Assembly (NCBI GenBank): GCA_946538445.1
Contig: CAMNGO010000009.1
Span: forward strand, 1-24,627
Origin: an uncultured Lachnospiraceae bacterium
Lineage (GTDB): Bacteria > Bacillota > Clostridia > Lachnospirales > Lachnospiraceae
DNA: 24,627 nt
Reading direction: 5' to 3'
Part shown: in pieces, positions 15,385-22,100 of the stretch
How the letters are laid out: the number at the start of each line of letters is the position of its first letter
How positions within the stretch are numbered: position 1 is the first letter of the stretch
Translations under genes and position numbers: made by a program
Notes under the pieces: generated by a model
Told to the model about the DNA's origin: nothing
What the model saw: the letters and a program-made list of their open reading frames with translations, nothing else
The model's database searches: none

Positions 15385-15408
15385 TGTCAAGATGAAAGAA
15401 AGATGAAA
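15385..15408 (-). promoter_or_regulatory. -35 element and direct-repeat operator of the two-component operon
   Basis: On the minus strand TTTCATCTT occurs twice (15400-15408 and 15389-15397), 11 bases apart, and the second copy runs into TTGACA (15385-15390). Direct repeats one helical turn apart, next to -35, are the usual site of OmpR-type regulators. No good -10 element follows at 16-18 bases. Confidence 0.5.
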
Positions 15409-15438
15409 AGATCAGTTTTTTTGAAAATATTTTAAAGA

Positions 15439-15963
15439 TTATTTATTATTTTTCAGTTTTTCTTTTTCTGCCCGGAGCAGGTCCATGTTCAGGTTATTTT
15501 CACTGGCGGTTTTATCCACCCAGAGGTTCAGGGAGTCAATGGCCAGGGAAATCTCATCCAGCTTGGTGCTGATGAAGGCAAAGTCTTCGATTTCATCGTC
15601 GGTGATCTTGCCGTCCCTTGTGATCTGGATCAGACGTCCGGTCAGAGGGTTGATTTCGTTCAGGCTGGCGATGGTTTCCAGGATGATGGTGGACAGCTCG
15701 CTCACTTCAATCTCCGGGACGTACCTTTGGCCGATTTCGCAGCGGTGGGAACAATAATAATTGCAGAGATCGGGATGTTTGTAGGCGTCAGCCATCTGGA
15801 TGATGTCGTAAGGAGTGGGTTCCTGGGTTTCGTATTCGAATTTTTCAATCCGGGCGGGGGAGATGCCGGTCATTAATTCGCTGGCTTTCTCCCTGGTCAG
15901 GCCTTGTTCCTCCCGGTAGAGCTGGTAGATATTTTTGTTTTCTCTGGTCGATTTCTTTCCCAC
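15439..15963 (-). CDS. XRE-like HTH regulator
   Basis: The 174-residue protein starts at GTG 15963, chosen because AAGGAGG stands 7 bases upstream. The N-terminal half looks like an XRE-type helix-turn-helix: NIYQLYREEQGLTREKASEL, ISPARIEKFEYETQEPTPYDIIQMADAY. Next is a Cys/His patch (LCNYYCSHRCEIG) that could bind metal, then a helical C-terminal region of about 100 residues (coiled-coil-like SELSTIILETIASLNEI, DEIEDFAFISTKLDEI) ending in a Lys-rich tail. It is transcribed away from the macro-domain gene, with back-to-back promoters and a palindrome between them, so it is a natural candidate regulator of that locus. No ImmA-type protease is adjacent. Function beyond probable DNA binding is unknown. 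Confidence 0.7.
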   Translation of the reverse strand: MGKKSTRENKNIYQLYREEQGLTREKASELMTGISPARIEKFEYETQEPTPYDIIQMADAYKHPDLCNYYCSHRCEIGQRYVPEIEVSELSTIILETIASLNEINPLTGRLIQITRDGKITDDEIEDFAFISTKLDEISLAIDSLNLWVDKTASENNLNMDLLRAEKEKLKNNK

Positions 15964-16004
15964 AGTGTTTCCTCCTTGTGATAGATGTAGTATATTTAAT
16001 AATC

Positions 16005-16033
16005 ATTATACATAAACATGCAGAGGAGAACAA
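16005..16033 (-). promoter_or_regulatory. Promoter of the XRE-like gene
   Basis: Minus-strand TTGTTC (16028-16033), a 17-base spacer and a perfect TATAAT (16005-16010), about 40 bases before the GTG start. Confidence 0.6.
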
Positions 16034-16042
16034 GGCGGAGGA

Positions 16043-16058
16043 TGTCAGGATGCTGACA
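16043..16058. promoter_or_regulatory. Palindrome between divergent promoters
   Basis: TGTCAG-GATG-CTGACA has perfect 6-base arms. It lies midway between the two divergent -35 elements, so it is a candidate operator for the XRE-like protein. Confidence 0.5.
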
Positions 16059-16067
16059 GCTGCAAAA

Positions 16068-16096
16068 TTGACGAGGCCGTGAAAATAGGGTATCGT
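16068..16096 (+). promoter_or_regulatory. Promoter of the macro-domain gene
   Basis: TTGACG (16068-16073), a 17-base spacer and TATCGT (16091-16096). An AAGGAG ribosome-binding site follows before ATG 16124. Confidence 0.65.
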
Positions 16097-16123
16097 ATTC
16101 GTATATGAAAAAGGAGTGAGAGC

Positions 16124-17224
16124 ATGCCATTCAAGATTGTTCGAAATGATATAACAAAGATGAACACGGAGGCTATCGTCAACACGGCAAATGAACAGGT
16201 TGCCGTAGGCTCCGGCTGTGATTATGCCGTGTATCAGGCAGCGGGATATGACCGGCTGTTGGAGTATCGGAGGGAGAAGTTCGGTGCGGTGAAGGAGGGA
16301 GAGGTATTCCTGACACCGGGATTTGACCTGCCGGCAAGATATATCATCCATGCCGTCAGTCCCCTATATACAGACGGAGGGCAGGGGGAGGAGGGAAAAC
16401 TGCGTTCCTGCTACCGAAAGAGTCTGGACCTGGCAAAGGATAAGGGCATCCGGTCCATCGCATTTCCCCTTATCTCCACCGGAGGATTCGGCTATCCCAA
16501 GGAGGAAGGGATGCGGATCGCAGTGGATGAGATCCATGCCTTTTTACTGGAAAATGAAATGATGATCTATCTGGTGGTATTTGACGACAAGGCCACTGGA
16601 TTAGGAGCAAAGCTTTACCCGGACCTGGAGACATACATTGACCGCAATTATATAGAAGAAAAGAGAAGGGAAGAATACACTTCGGACCTGATGGGCAGGG
16701 AAAGCGTTGCCCGGGAAAGCCAAGAAAAACGGCGGTTTCAGCTGAGACGACCCGGAAAGAGAAGAGAAGAAGCCCAGCATCTCCAACCTATGCCGGCTTG
16801 TGGCAGCATGAAAGAGGAAATGCATGACTATGATGATATGCTGGCGAATCTGGAGGAGAAGCTGGAAGAACGTTTTGTCCATATGGCCGATTCCTTCTCA
16901 GAGTATCTGCTTTATCTGATTGATTCCAAAGGGCTGAGCAATTCTGATGTCTGGAAAAACGCTATCGTAGATAAGAAAGTGTTTTCCAAGATCAAGAACA
17001 ATAAAGACTATCATCCCAAAAAGAGAACTGCCCTGTGCCTCTGCGTGGGTGCCAGACTGAATATGGATGAGACCAGGGACCTGCTGGCCCGGGCGGGATA
17101 TGCCCTCTCACCCTGCGATATGACGGACATCATATTTTCCTACTTTATCGAAAATGAAATCTATGACATGATTGAGCTGGATATTCAGCTGGAAGAACAT
17201 GGTCTGCCATGTATCATTTCCTGA
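16124..17224 (+). CDS. Macro-domain protein with C-terminal helical domain
   Basis: The 366-residue protein has an N-terminal macro domain (about residues 1-170): DITKMNTEAIVNTAN, VGSGCDYAVYQAAG, ARYIIHAVSP and FPLISTGGFGYPKEEG. Macro domains bind or hydrolyse ADP-ribose groups. The loop usually written GGGVD is GSGCD here, so binding or activity may differ from classic MacroD enzymes. After a charged linker rich in Arg and Glu (about 180-225) comes a second, helical domain of about 130 residues with GLSNSDVWKNAIVDKKVFSKI and ARLNMDETRDLLARAGY, resembling a helix-turn-helix fold. A clear terminator follows its stop. The next gene is a vWA protein, and such pairs occur in stress and tellurium-type gene sets, so ADP-ribose-linked regulation is possible but unproven. 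Confidence 0.88.
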   Translation: MPFKIVRNDITKMNTEAIVNTANEQVAVGSGCDYAVYQAAGYDRLLEYRREKFGAVKEGEVFLTPGFDLPARYIIHAVSPLYTDGGQGEEGKLRSCYRKSLDLAKDKGIRSIAFPLISTGGFGYPKEEGMRIAVDEIHAFLLENEMMIYLVVFDDKATGLGAKLYPDLETYIDRNYIEEKRREEYTSDLMGRESVARESQEKRRFQLRRPGKRREEAQHLQPMPACGSMKEEMHDYDDMLANLEEKLEERFVHMADSFSEYLLYLIDSKGLSNSDVWKNAIVDKKVFSKIKNNKDYHPKKRTALCLCVGARLNMDETRDLLARAGYALSPCDMTDIIFSYFIENEIYDMIELDIQLEEHGLPCIIS

Positions 17225-17230
17225 TAATGA

Positions 17231-17259
17231 GCGGTCGCTTTGCAAGCGACCGTTTTTTT
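17231..17259 (+). terminator. Intrinsic terminator after the macro-domain gene
   Basis: CGGTCGCTT pairs perfectly with AAGCGACCG around a 3-base loop and is followed by seven T (17253-17259). The vWA gene therefore probably has its own promoter; a TATAAT at 17272-17277 is the likely -10 element, with a poor -35. Confidence 0.9.
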
Positions 17260-17309
17260 ATTTTCCTGGTCTATAATGGGGTCAAGAAAGAAAAAAGGAG
17301 GAAATGAAT

Positions 17310-17984
17310 ATGCGTAAAGATCTGACAGAAGTAGTTTTTATTTTAGACAGAAGTGGTTCCATGAGTGGATTGGAGGCGGATACCATCGGCGGATTCAACT
17401 CCATGATCGAGAAGCAGAAGAAGGAGGAAGGGGAGGCCTATATCTCCACGGTTCTTTTTGATGACGACAGGGAGGTTCTATATGACAGAGTCCCCATCGC
17501 TAAAGTGGAACCCATGAATGACAAACAGTACTATGTAAGAGGGTGCACTGCTTTGCTGGATGCCCTGGGCGGAGCCATCCACCACATCGGAAATGTGCAT
17601 AAGTACGCCAGGGAAGAAGACCGGCCGGAGAAGACCTTATTTATCGTCACCACGGACGGGATGGAAAATGCCAGCCGGAGATATTCCTATGACAAGGTGA
17701 AGAAGATGGTGGAAAATGCAAAAACAAAGTACGGCTGGGAATTTATTTTCCTGGGAGCCAATATCGATGCCATTGGTGTGGCAAAACGTTTCGGGATCAA
17801 TGCAGACAGAGCCATCAATTATGAATGTGATGAGATCGGAACCCGGCTTAATTATGAAGCCATGGGCATGGCGGTCAGTGCCTTCCGGAGAGCCTCCAGC
17901 CCTGCAGAGAGGGCCAAAGCCATGGATGACAGCTGGGACTGTGTTCGGGAGGATTACCGGAAACGCCATAATAAAAGGCAGTAA
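17310..17984 (+). CDS. von Willebrand factor A (vWA) domain protein
   Basis: From ATG 17310 the product has 224 residues, essentially one vWA domain. The metal-ion-dependent adhesion site is complete: FILDRSGSMSG (DxSxS), the threonine in RGCTALLDALG, and TTDGMEN. A loop GWEFIFLGANIDAIGVAKRFG and a helical end follow. No signal peptide or membrane segment is present, so it is cytoplasmic, like the TerY-type vWA proteins. It binds a divalent metal and probably a protein partner; the partner is unknown. The ATG at 17304 is rejected because GGAGG ends only two bases before it, whereas it stands 8 bases before 17310. It follows the macro gene and converges on a 65-residue ORF three bases after its stop. 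Confidence 0.93.
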   Translation: MRKDLTEVVFILDRSGSMSGLEADTIGGFNSMIEKQKKEEGEAYISTVLFDDDREVLYDRVPIAKVEPMNDKQYYVRGCTALLDALGGAIHHIGNVHKYAREEDRPEKTLFIVTTDGMENASRRYSYDKVKKMVENAKTKYGWEFIFLGANIDAIGVAKRFGINADRAINYECDEIGTRLNYEAMGMAVSAFRRASSPAERAKAMDDSWDCVREDYRKRHNKRQ

Positions 17985-18001
17985 TCTTTACTTTACTGCC
18001 T
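17971..18001 (-). terminator. Probable terminator of the 65-residue gene
   Basis: AGGCAGTAA (17976-17984) pairs with TTACTGCCT (17993-18001). On the minus strand it is followed by TTTTAT, giving termination leftward. It overlaps the end of the vWA coding region; plus-strand T residues are lacking. Confidence 0.5.
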
Positions 18002-18185
18002 CATCTGCTCCAAATAGTATGGATGCTTTCTTTTCATTGGAGGTTACGATACCTACCGATGCCATGTCCTCCGGGAGCCCCAGGGCTTCCCGCAGGGCGG
18101 GATCCAGGTTGCCGATCACCATGCCAAAGGGTTCAGAAGAACCGGTGTGTTTGTAGGGATTTATCTGCTTTTTATCCTTATCCAT
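17988..18185 (-). CDS. Small conserved-looking protein, 65 residues, unknown function
   Basis: From ATG 18185 it encodes 65 residues beginning MDKDKKQINPYKHTGSSEPF. The sequence is soluble, with a compact middle (MVIGNLDPALREALGLPEDMASVGIVTSNEKKASILFGADEAVK). No signal peptide or membrane segment is visible. The start is supported by AAAGGAGTG upstream; a longer frame to 18278 lacks a ribosome-binding site. Its leader contains a short GC hairpin (CGCGC-GAGTT-GCGCG, about 18206-18220). It converges on the vWA gene with a three-base gap, and a hairpin for its end lies in the vWA coding sequence. I do not recognise the family. Composition and ribosome-binding site argue that it is real, and it may belong with the macro/vWA locus. 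Confidence 0.65.
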   Translation of the reverse strand: MDKDKKQINPYKHTGSSEPFGMVIGNLDPALREALGLPEDMASVGIVTSNEKKASILFGADEAVK

Positions 18186-18413
18186 GGTATCACTCCTTTC
18201 CAATCGCGCAACTCGCGCGGAATTTGTAAATCCAGGGTTGTGAGTGTTTTCTGCTTCTATTCTAGCACAGAAAGGCAAGAATCACCACGAATAATGATTT
18301 CATGGTTTTTTCATCCTTATGCATTCCGACCGGGCTGTTCATTGCAACTAGAGCATGTTTTTATTGTTTGAGACTCAAAAAATGAATAATCATGAATTAA
18401 TTTATTCATAATC

Positions 18414-18442
18414 TTGACATTCGGCAAATAATATGCCATACT
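18414..18442 (+). promoter_or_regulatory. Promoter of the AGCS symporter
   Basis: A perfect TTGACA (18414-18419), a 17-base spacer and CATACT (18437-18442), with TG at 18434-18435 forming an extended -10 element. Transcription would start near 18449, after the in-frame ATG at 18433, so that ATG is not the start. Confidence 0.65.
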
Positions 18443-18454
18443 TACACAAGGACA

Positions 18455-18481
18455 AAAGCGTCTCGCCAGCCGGGACGCTTT
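18455..18481 (+). promoter_or_regulatory. Leader hairpin of the symporter mRNA
   Basis: AAAGCGTCTC pairs with GGGACGCTTT (one G-U pair) around a 7-base loop, almost at the 5' end of the predicted transcript. It ends in TTTCTTTG, which is less than a full terminator. It could protect the 5' end or take part in attenuation. Confidence 0.45.
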
Positions 18482-18543
18482 CTTTGTATCGTGGAAATTT
18501 CTTAATCAAACAAAAAGATCTAGCAAAAGGAGAGAGAAAGATT

Positions 18544-20037
18544 ATGAAAATGATTGAGAGTGTAAACGGCCTTCTGAATGGCATCGTCTGGGGCTGGCCG
18601 GCTTTGATCCTTCTGGGATTTGTCGGAGTCCTGATGACCTTAATGACCCGTTTCTTCCAGCTGACACATTTCAGGCATTGGATGAAGAACACCATCGGTG
18701 CGATCTTCGGAGACCGTCACGTGACGAGCCATACCGATGACCACACCATCTCACAGTTCCAGTCCCTGTGTACCGCTCTTGCAGCTACGGTTGGTACCGG
18801 TAATATCGTTGGTGTTGCCGGCGCGATCGCAACAGGTGGCCCCGGTGCTGTATTCTGGATGTGGCTGATCGCTTTCTTCGGAATGATGACCAACTATTCA
18901 GAGAACGTCCTGGGTATCCTTTACCGTAGAAAAAACAGCAAAGGAGCATGGGCCGGCGGCGCTATGTATTATCTTCGCGACGGTCTCGGCAGCAAGCCCG
19001 GATGTAAGACCATCGGCGCTGTTCTGGCTGTATTGTTCTCCTGCTTCTGTCTTCTGGCTTCCTTCGGAATCGGTAATATGAGCCAGGTAAACAGTATGGT
19101 TACAAATGTAAATACCGCTTTTGGAATTCCTAAAATCGGTACAGGTGTCTTCCTCTTCATCGCCGTATCTCTGGTTATCATCGGCGGAATCAAGAGAATT
19201 GCCATCATCACAGAGAAGATTGTTCCTTTCATGGTAGTTGCCTACCTGATCGGCACTCTGATCATCATCGGCATGCATATCACTGCGATCCCGGCCGTAT
19301 TTGTATCAATCTTCAAGGGAGCATTCGCTCTGAAATCCGTGGGCGGCGGAATCGTTGGTTCCGGTATCGCTCTGGCTATGAAGATGGGAATGAAGCGAGG
19401 CGTCTTCTCCAACGAAGCAGGTCTTGGTTCTTCCGTTATGGTTCACTCCAGCTCCAACGTGAAAGAGCCGGTTCGCCAGGGTATGTGGGGAATCTTCGAA
19501 GTATTTGCGGACACCATCATCGTGTGTACCCTCACAGCTTTAACGATCTTAAGCTCCGGAGCCATCAATCTTGATACCGGTATGATGACTGAGGCAGCGG
19601 AAGCAGTAGGTTCCAGCTCTCTCATGAGTTATTCCTTCGGACAGACCTTCGGCAGAGCAGGTTCCGGCTTTGTAGCCCTTGCCATTCTTCTCTTTGCATA
19701 CTCCACCGTTCTGGGATGGAGTCACTATGGCGCTACAGCATGTGAGTACCTCTTCGGTGAGGCTTCCACAAAGATCTACCGTATCTTTTTCGTATTGATC
19801 GTACTGGCAGGCTCCGTCATGGAAGCCCAGCTGGCATGGGATATCTCCGATACCTTCAATGGTATGATGATGATCCCCAACTTGATCGGTGTGCTGGTTC
19901 TGTCGCCATTGGTAATGGAATGTACCAAAAACTACGTCGACCGTCACTTCCATAATAAAGATATCCGGCCTATGCTGTCCATGTTTGATGACATCCAGGC
20001 TGAGCAGGAAGAGGGCTTAAAAGTCGAACCGGAATGA
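18544..20037 (+). CDS. Sodium:alanine/glycine symporter, AGCS family
   Basis: From ATG 18544 the protein has 497 residues, with about ten membrane segments. The AGCS hallmark SLCTALAATVGTGNIVGVAGAIATGGPGAVFWMW lies near residue 80. GAMYYLRDGLG, FSNEAGLGSSVM and the C-terminal YSTVLGWSHYGATACEYLFG are further family motifs. AGCS carriers import alanine, glycine or related amino acids with Na+; the substrate cannot be fixed from sequence. The start is supported by AAAGGAGAG upstream and by the promoter position. The C-terminal tail is hydrophilic and acidic. Codon choice is rather rich in C-ending and favoured codons, suggesting good expression. The gene is monocistronic, with its own promoter, leader hairpin and terminator. 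Confidence 0.95.
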   Translation: MKMIESVNGLLNGIVWGWPALILLGFVGVLMTLMTRFFQLTHFRHWMKNTIGAIFGDRHVTSHTDDHTISQFQSLCTALAATVGTGNIVGVAGAIATGGPGAVFWMWLIAFFGMMTNYSENVLGILYRRKNSKGAWAGGAMYYLRDGLGSKPGCKTIGAVLAVLFSCFCLLASFGIGNMSQVNSMVTNVNTAFGIPKIGTGVFLFIAVSLVIIGGIKRIAIITEKIVPFMVVAYLIGTLIIIGMHITAIPAVFVSIFKGAFALKSVGGGIVGSGIALAMKMGMKRGVFSNEAGLGSSVMVHSSSNVKEPVRQGMWGIFEVFADTIIVCTLTALTILSSGAINLDTGMMTEAAEAVGSSSLMSYSFGQTFGRAGSGFVALAILLFAYSTVLGWSHYGATACEYLFGEASTKIYRIFFVLIVLAGSVMEAQLAWDISDTFNGMMMIPNLIGVLVLSPLVMECTKNYVDRHFHNKDIRPMLSMFDDIQAEQEEGLKVEPE

Positions 20038-20076
20038 TCGGATATGGAAAATGAATTAAAAATATAAATGTATCAG

Positions 20077-20113
20077 GCAGGAATTCTATGTCATATAGGA
20101 TTCCTGCTTTTTT
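20077..20113 (+). terminator. Terminator of the symporter gene
   Basis: GCAGGAATTCTAT pairs with ATAGGATTCCTGC (one wobble) around a 5-base loop and is followed by six T. Confidence 0.9.
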
Positions 20114-20117
20114 CGAC

Positions 20118-20145
20118 AAAAAAAAGCAGCCACTTAAGTGGCTGC
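20118..20145 (-). terminator. Perfect 20-base palindrome with minus-strand T run
   Basis: GCAGCCACTTAAGTGGCTGC (20126-20145) is a perfect palindrome. On the minus strand it is followed by eight T, the form of an intrinsic terminator for leftward RNA. No gene on that strand ends here, other than read-through from tRNA-Pro. On the plus strand the palindrome stands immediately before a strong ribosome-binding site. Confidence 0.6.
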
Positions 20146-20161
20146 CGAAGGAGAGAAAAGT

Positions 20162-20224
20162 ATGAAAAAATGTAAAAAATCTTTATTGCACTTGGCTTAT
20201 TATCAATATACAAGAAAAATATAA
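20162..20224 (+). CDS. Possible 20-residue peptide ORF
   Basis: ATG 20162 opens a 20-codon ORF (MKKCKKSLLHLAYYQYTRKI). GAAGGAGAG stands 8 bases upstream, an ideal ribosome-binding site, and a perfect palindrome stands 2 bases before that. The product is very basic, with an aromatic end and no membrane segment. I do not recognise it. No promoter is visible between the symporter terminator and the palindrome, so expression would need read-through. It may be a leader peptide, an orphan small protein or chance. Confidence 0.35.
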   Translation: MKKCKKSLLHLAYYQYTRKI

Positions 20225-20427
20225 ATTTCTTATAAGCAAAAACTAACGATTTTCTGACGAAATAATAAAGAAATAGGTATATACCCACCATCATAGCTGC
20301 GGATTTGTCATTTTTATTAGCTGTTGATAAAAAAGTATCGTATTTATAACTGTAGGAGAGATGTAATAGAAAAAGATATTTACAATTAGAAAAGTAGAGA
20401 TTTGATTTGGAAGAATGACAGCAAAGC
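20225..20427. other. AT-rich intergenic stretch
   Basis: No supported gene. A 112-codon minus frame (20091-20429) exists, but it has no ribosome-binding site and runs through both terminators. A short palindrome GGTATATACC lies near 20276-20285. The stretch is more AT-rich than its surroundings and might hide a small RNA, but no clear promoter was found. Confidence 0.4.
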
Positions 20428-20462
20428 AAAAAGGAGTTTCGTCAATGACGAAGCTCCTTTTT
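20428..20462. terminator. Bidirectional terminator downstream of tRNA-Pro
   Basis: AAAAAGGAG-TTTCGTC pairs with GACGAAGCTCCTTTTT (one wobble) around a 3-base loop, with T runs on both strands. It lies 12 bases after the 3' end of the tRNA and fits as its terminator. Confidence 0.85.
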
Positions 20463-20474
20463 CAATAAAAAAAT

Positions 20475-20548
20475 CGGGGTAACAAGATTCGAACTTGCGA
20501 CCTCACGGCCCCCAGCCGTGCGCTCTAACCAAACTGAGCCATACCCCG
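20475..20548 (-). tRNA. tRNA-Pro (anticodon GGG)
   Basis: The minus strand folds into a 74-base cloverleaf: acceptor CGGGGTA/TACCCCG, D arm GCTC/GAGC with loop AGTTTGGTTA, anticodon stem CACGG/CCGTG with loop CTGGGGG (anticodon GGG, decoding CCC/CCU), variable loop AGGTC, and T arm GCAAG/CTTGT with loop TTCGAAT. The C1-G72 end pair is a proline tRNA mark in bacteria. CCA is not encoded. A weak promoter-like pair (TTGTAA, 17 bases, TACTAT on the minus strand, about 20630-20658) lies upstream, and the terminator at 20428-20462 follows. Confidence 0.95.
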
Positions 20549-20839
20549 ATAAACGCTGTATCTCTGACTTGGGATTGCTCCCGCTCCCATAGGGAAAAAC
20601 ATGTCTTGAATTAACGTTCCAGCATATAGTAGCTCATTTTGAAAGAAATTACAAGTGTTTTTTTATATTTTTTGAGACCGGGCAGCCGAGCCGGCCGGCA
20701 GACAAGGGAAAAGTTACAATACATCTATCATTCCACGGGGAAATGTGATACTCTGTCAGATGTAGAAAAAGAGTCCGCCCAATGTTGCTTAGGAAAAGGG
20801 ATTGGAAATAACAAAGAACAGGAATAAGGGAGAATATTT
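20549..20839. other. Intergenic region between tRNA-Pro and the chromate transporters
   Basis: It contains a weak minus-strand promoter-like pair for the tRNA and the leader of the CHR pair. A 62-codon plus frame from a TTG near 20639 has no ribosome-binding site and unusual composition and is not called. No convincing plus-strand promoter is seen; GATACT near 20747 is a possible -10. Confidence 0.4.
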
Positions 20840-21403
20840 ATGAAAGAACTATGGACCCTCTTTATCACATTTGCCAGGATAGGGGGCTTCACATTTGGCG
20901 GGGGCTATGCCATGCTCCCCATGCTGCAAAAAGAGGTGGTGGAGAACAGAAAATGGGCCACGGAAGAAGAACTGATGGATTATTATGCGGTGGGACAGTG
21001 CACCCCCGGCATCATCGCCGTCAACACGGCGACCTTTATCGGCTACAAGAGAAAGGGCATCATCGGAGGAATCATCGCCACCTTAGGTGTGGTTGCTCCC
21101 TCCCTTGTGATCATCATGATCATAACCGCCTTTATCAAGAATTTTGCCCAGTTGGAGATGGTGCAGCATGCTCTGGCAGGAGTCAGGGTCTGTGTCTGTG
21201 TCCTGGTGTTTGATGCAGTCTTCAAGCTGGCCAGGAAGTCCCTGGTGGATGCCACGGCCTTTCTGATCTTTTTCCTGGTGATGGCCTTGTCCTTCTTCAC
21301 GGACATCCCAACTTATCTGCTGGTTATCTCTGCAGGACTGGCCGGGATCATCGTAAAGGTAATCTTTGAGAAGACAAAGAAGAGTGAGGAGGCAGGATCA
21401 TGA
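20840..21403 (+). CDS. Chromate transporter, half-size CHR protein (first of pair)
   Basis: The 187-residue membrane protein begins ELWTLFITFARIGGFTFGGGYAMLPMLQKEVV, the CHR-domain start. VGQCTPGIIAVNTATFIGYK and hydrophobic segments GGIIATLGVVAPSLVIIMII follow. Full-length ChrA carries two such domains of about 190 residues; Firmicutes often split them into two adjacent genes, as here. The pair probably forms a heterodimer. Known members export chromate, but the natural substrate in gut anaerobes is unsure, so chromate specificity is not claimed. The ATG follows AAGGGAGAA. The stop overlaps the start of the second gene by four bases (ATGA), giving strong coupling. Confidence 0.93.
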   Translation: MKELWTLFITFARIGGFTFGGGYAMLPMLQKEVVENRKWATEEELMDYYAVGQCTPGIIAVNTATFIGYKRKGIIGGIIATLGVVAPSLVIIMIITAFIKNFAQLEMVQHALAGVRVCVCVLVFDAVFKLARKSLVDATAFLIFFLVMALSFFTDIPTYLLVISAGLAGIIVKVIFEKTKKSEEAGS

Positions 21404-21963
21404 TATTATTACAATTATATTGGGAATTCTTCAAGACCGGCCTCTTTACCATCGGCGGCGGTCTGGCGACCCTGCCCTTCCTCTATGAGATGCAGGCCAA
21501 GACCCACTGGTTTACCGTAAATGACATCGCCAACATGGTGGCGGTTTCCGAATCCACGCCGGGGCCTATGGGGGTCAATATGGCCACCTTTACCGGATTT
21601 ACCATCGCCGGGATTCCCGGAGGGATTATCGCACCTTTAGGCCTGATCACCCCTTCCATCATCATTATCATCCTGGTGGCAAATATATTGGAACGGTTCA
21701 AGACAAACAAGTATGTCCAGTATGCCATGTACGGCCTTCGTGCAGCCTCCACCGGACTGATCTTCGTGGCGGGCTTAAGTGTGGCACAGATTGCTTTTCT
21801 GCAGACGGACCTCTTTGCCCAAACTCACAATATGGCGGATCTTTTTCAGCCCATGGCCATTATTTTCGGGATCTTGTTGTTCATAGTGTATAAGGTAACG
21901 AAGAAGCATCCGATCCTGTATATTCTGGGATCTGCGGTGGCAGGTATGGTGCTGCTGCTGTGA
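21400..21963 (+). CDS. Chromate transporter, half-size CHR protein (second of pair)
   Basis: This 187-residue membrane protein is the partner of the preceding gene. It repeats the CHR layout: LYWEFFKTGLFTIGGGLATLPFLYEM, VSESTPGPMGVNMATFTGF, then GGIIAPLGLITPSIIIIILV, and ends in a hydrophobic ILGSAVAGMVLLL. The GGG/PxPG motifs match the first domain, as expected from an ancient duplication. A GAGGAGGCAGG ribosome-binding region lies inside the end of the first gene. No terminator is evident after its stop; the ABC transporter promoter follows about 40 bases later. Role: membrane transport, probably of an oxyanion, with its partner. Confidence 0.93.
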   Translation: MILLQLYWEFFKTGLFTIGGGLATLPFLYEMQAKTHWFTVNDIANMVAVSESTPGPMGVNMATFTGFTIAGIPGGIIAPLGLITPSIIIIILVANILERFKTNKYVQYAMYGLRAASTGLIFVAGLSVAQIAFLQTDLFAQTHNMADLFQPMAIIFGILLFIVYKVTKKHPILYILGSAVAGMVLLL

Positions 21964-22004
21964 AAAATATTTATGCAAATCTACGTAAAAATACCGAATG
22001 TTTA

Positions 22005-22035
22005 TTGACGAATATACCTAGATAGTGATAATCTA
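22005..22035 (+). promoter_or_regulatory. Promoter and possible operator of the ABC importer operon
   Basis: TTGACG (22005-22010), a 16-base spacer and GATAAT (22027-22032). An inverted repeat TAGAT...ATCTA (22019-22023 and 22031-22035) covers the -10 element and could bind a repressor. The leader is about 60 bases and shows no riboswitch or T-box. Confidence 0.6.
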
Positions 22036-22100
22036 TTACATAACAATTAGTGTCACCTTATAGTTATCGTTATGATTTTCATGAGTGGGAGGAGAAAACT

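Larger units (their letters stand above)
18186..18543. other. Intergenic region between the small gene and the AGCS symporter
   Basis: An AT-rich stretch without a convincing gene. It holds the leader of the small minus-strand gene at its left end and the promoter and leader hairpin of the symporter at its right end. Positions 18280-18410 contain nothing I can name. Confidence 0.5.

Noticed and set aside
20091..20429. A 112-codon minus-strand frame rich in Phe, Tyr and Leu
   Set aside because: It has no ribosome-binding site, spans terminators at both ends, and reflects AT-rich noncoding DNA.
20639..20827. A 62-codon plus frame before the chromate transporter genes
   Set aside because: It begins at a TTG without a ribosome-binding site and has no recognisable domain or signal.
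22036..22100. Riboswitch or T-box before the amino-acid importer
   Set aside because: The leader is only about 60 bases, with no T-box sequence, no specifier stem and no terminator.
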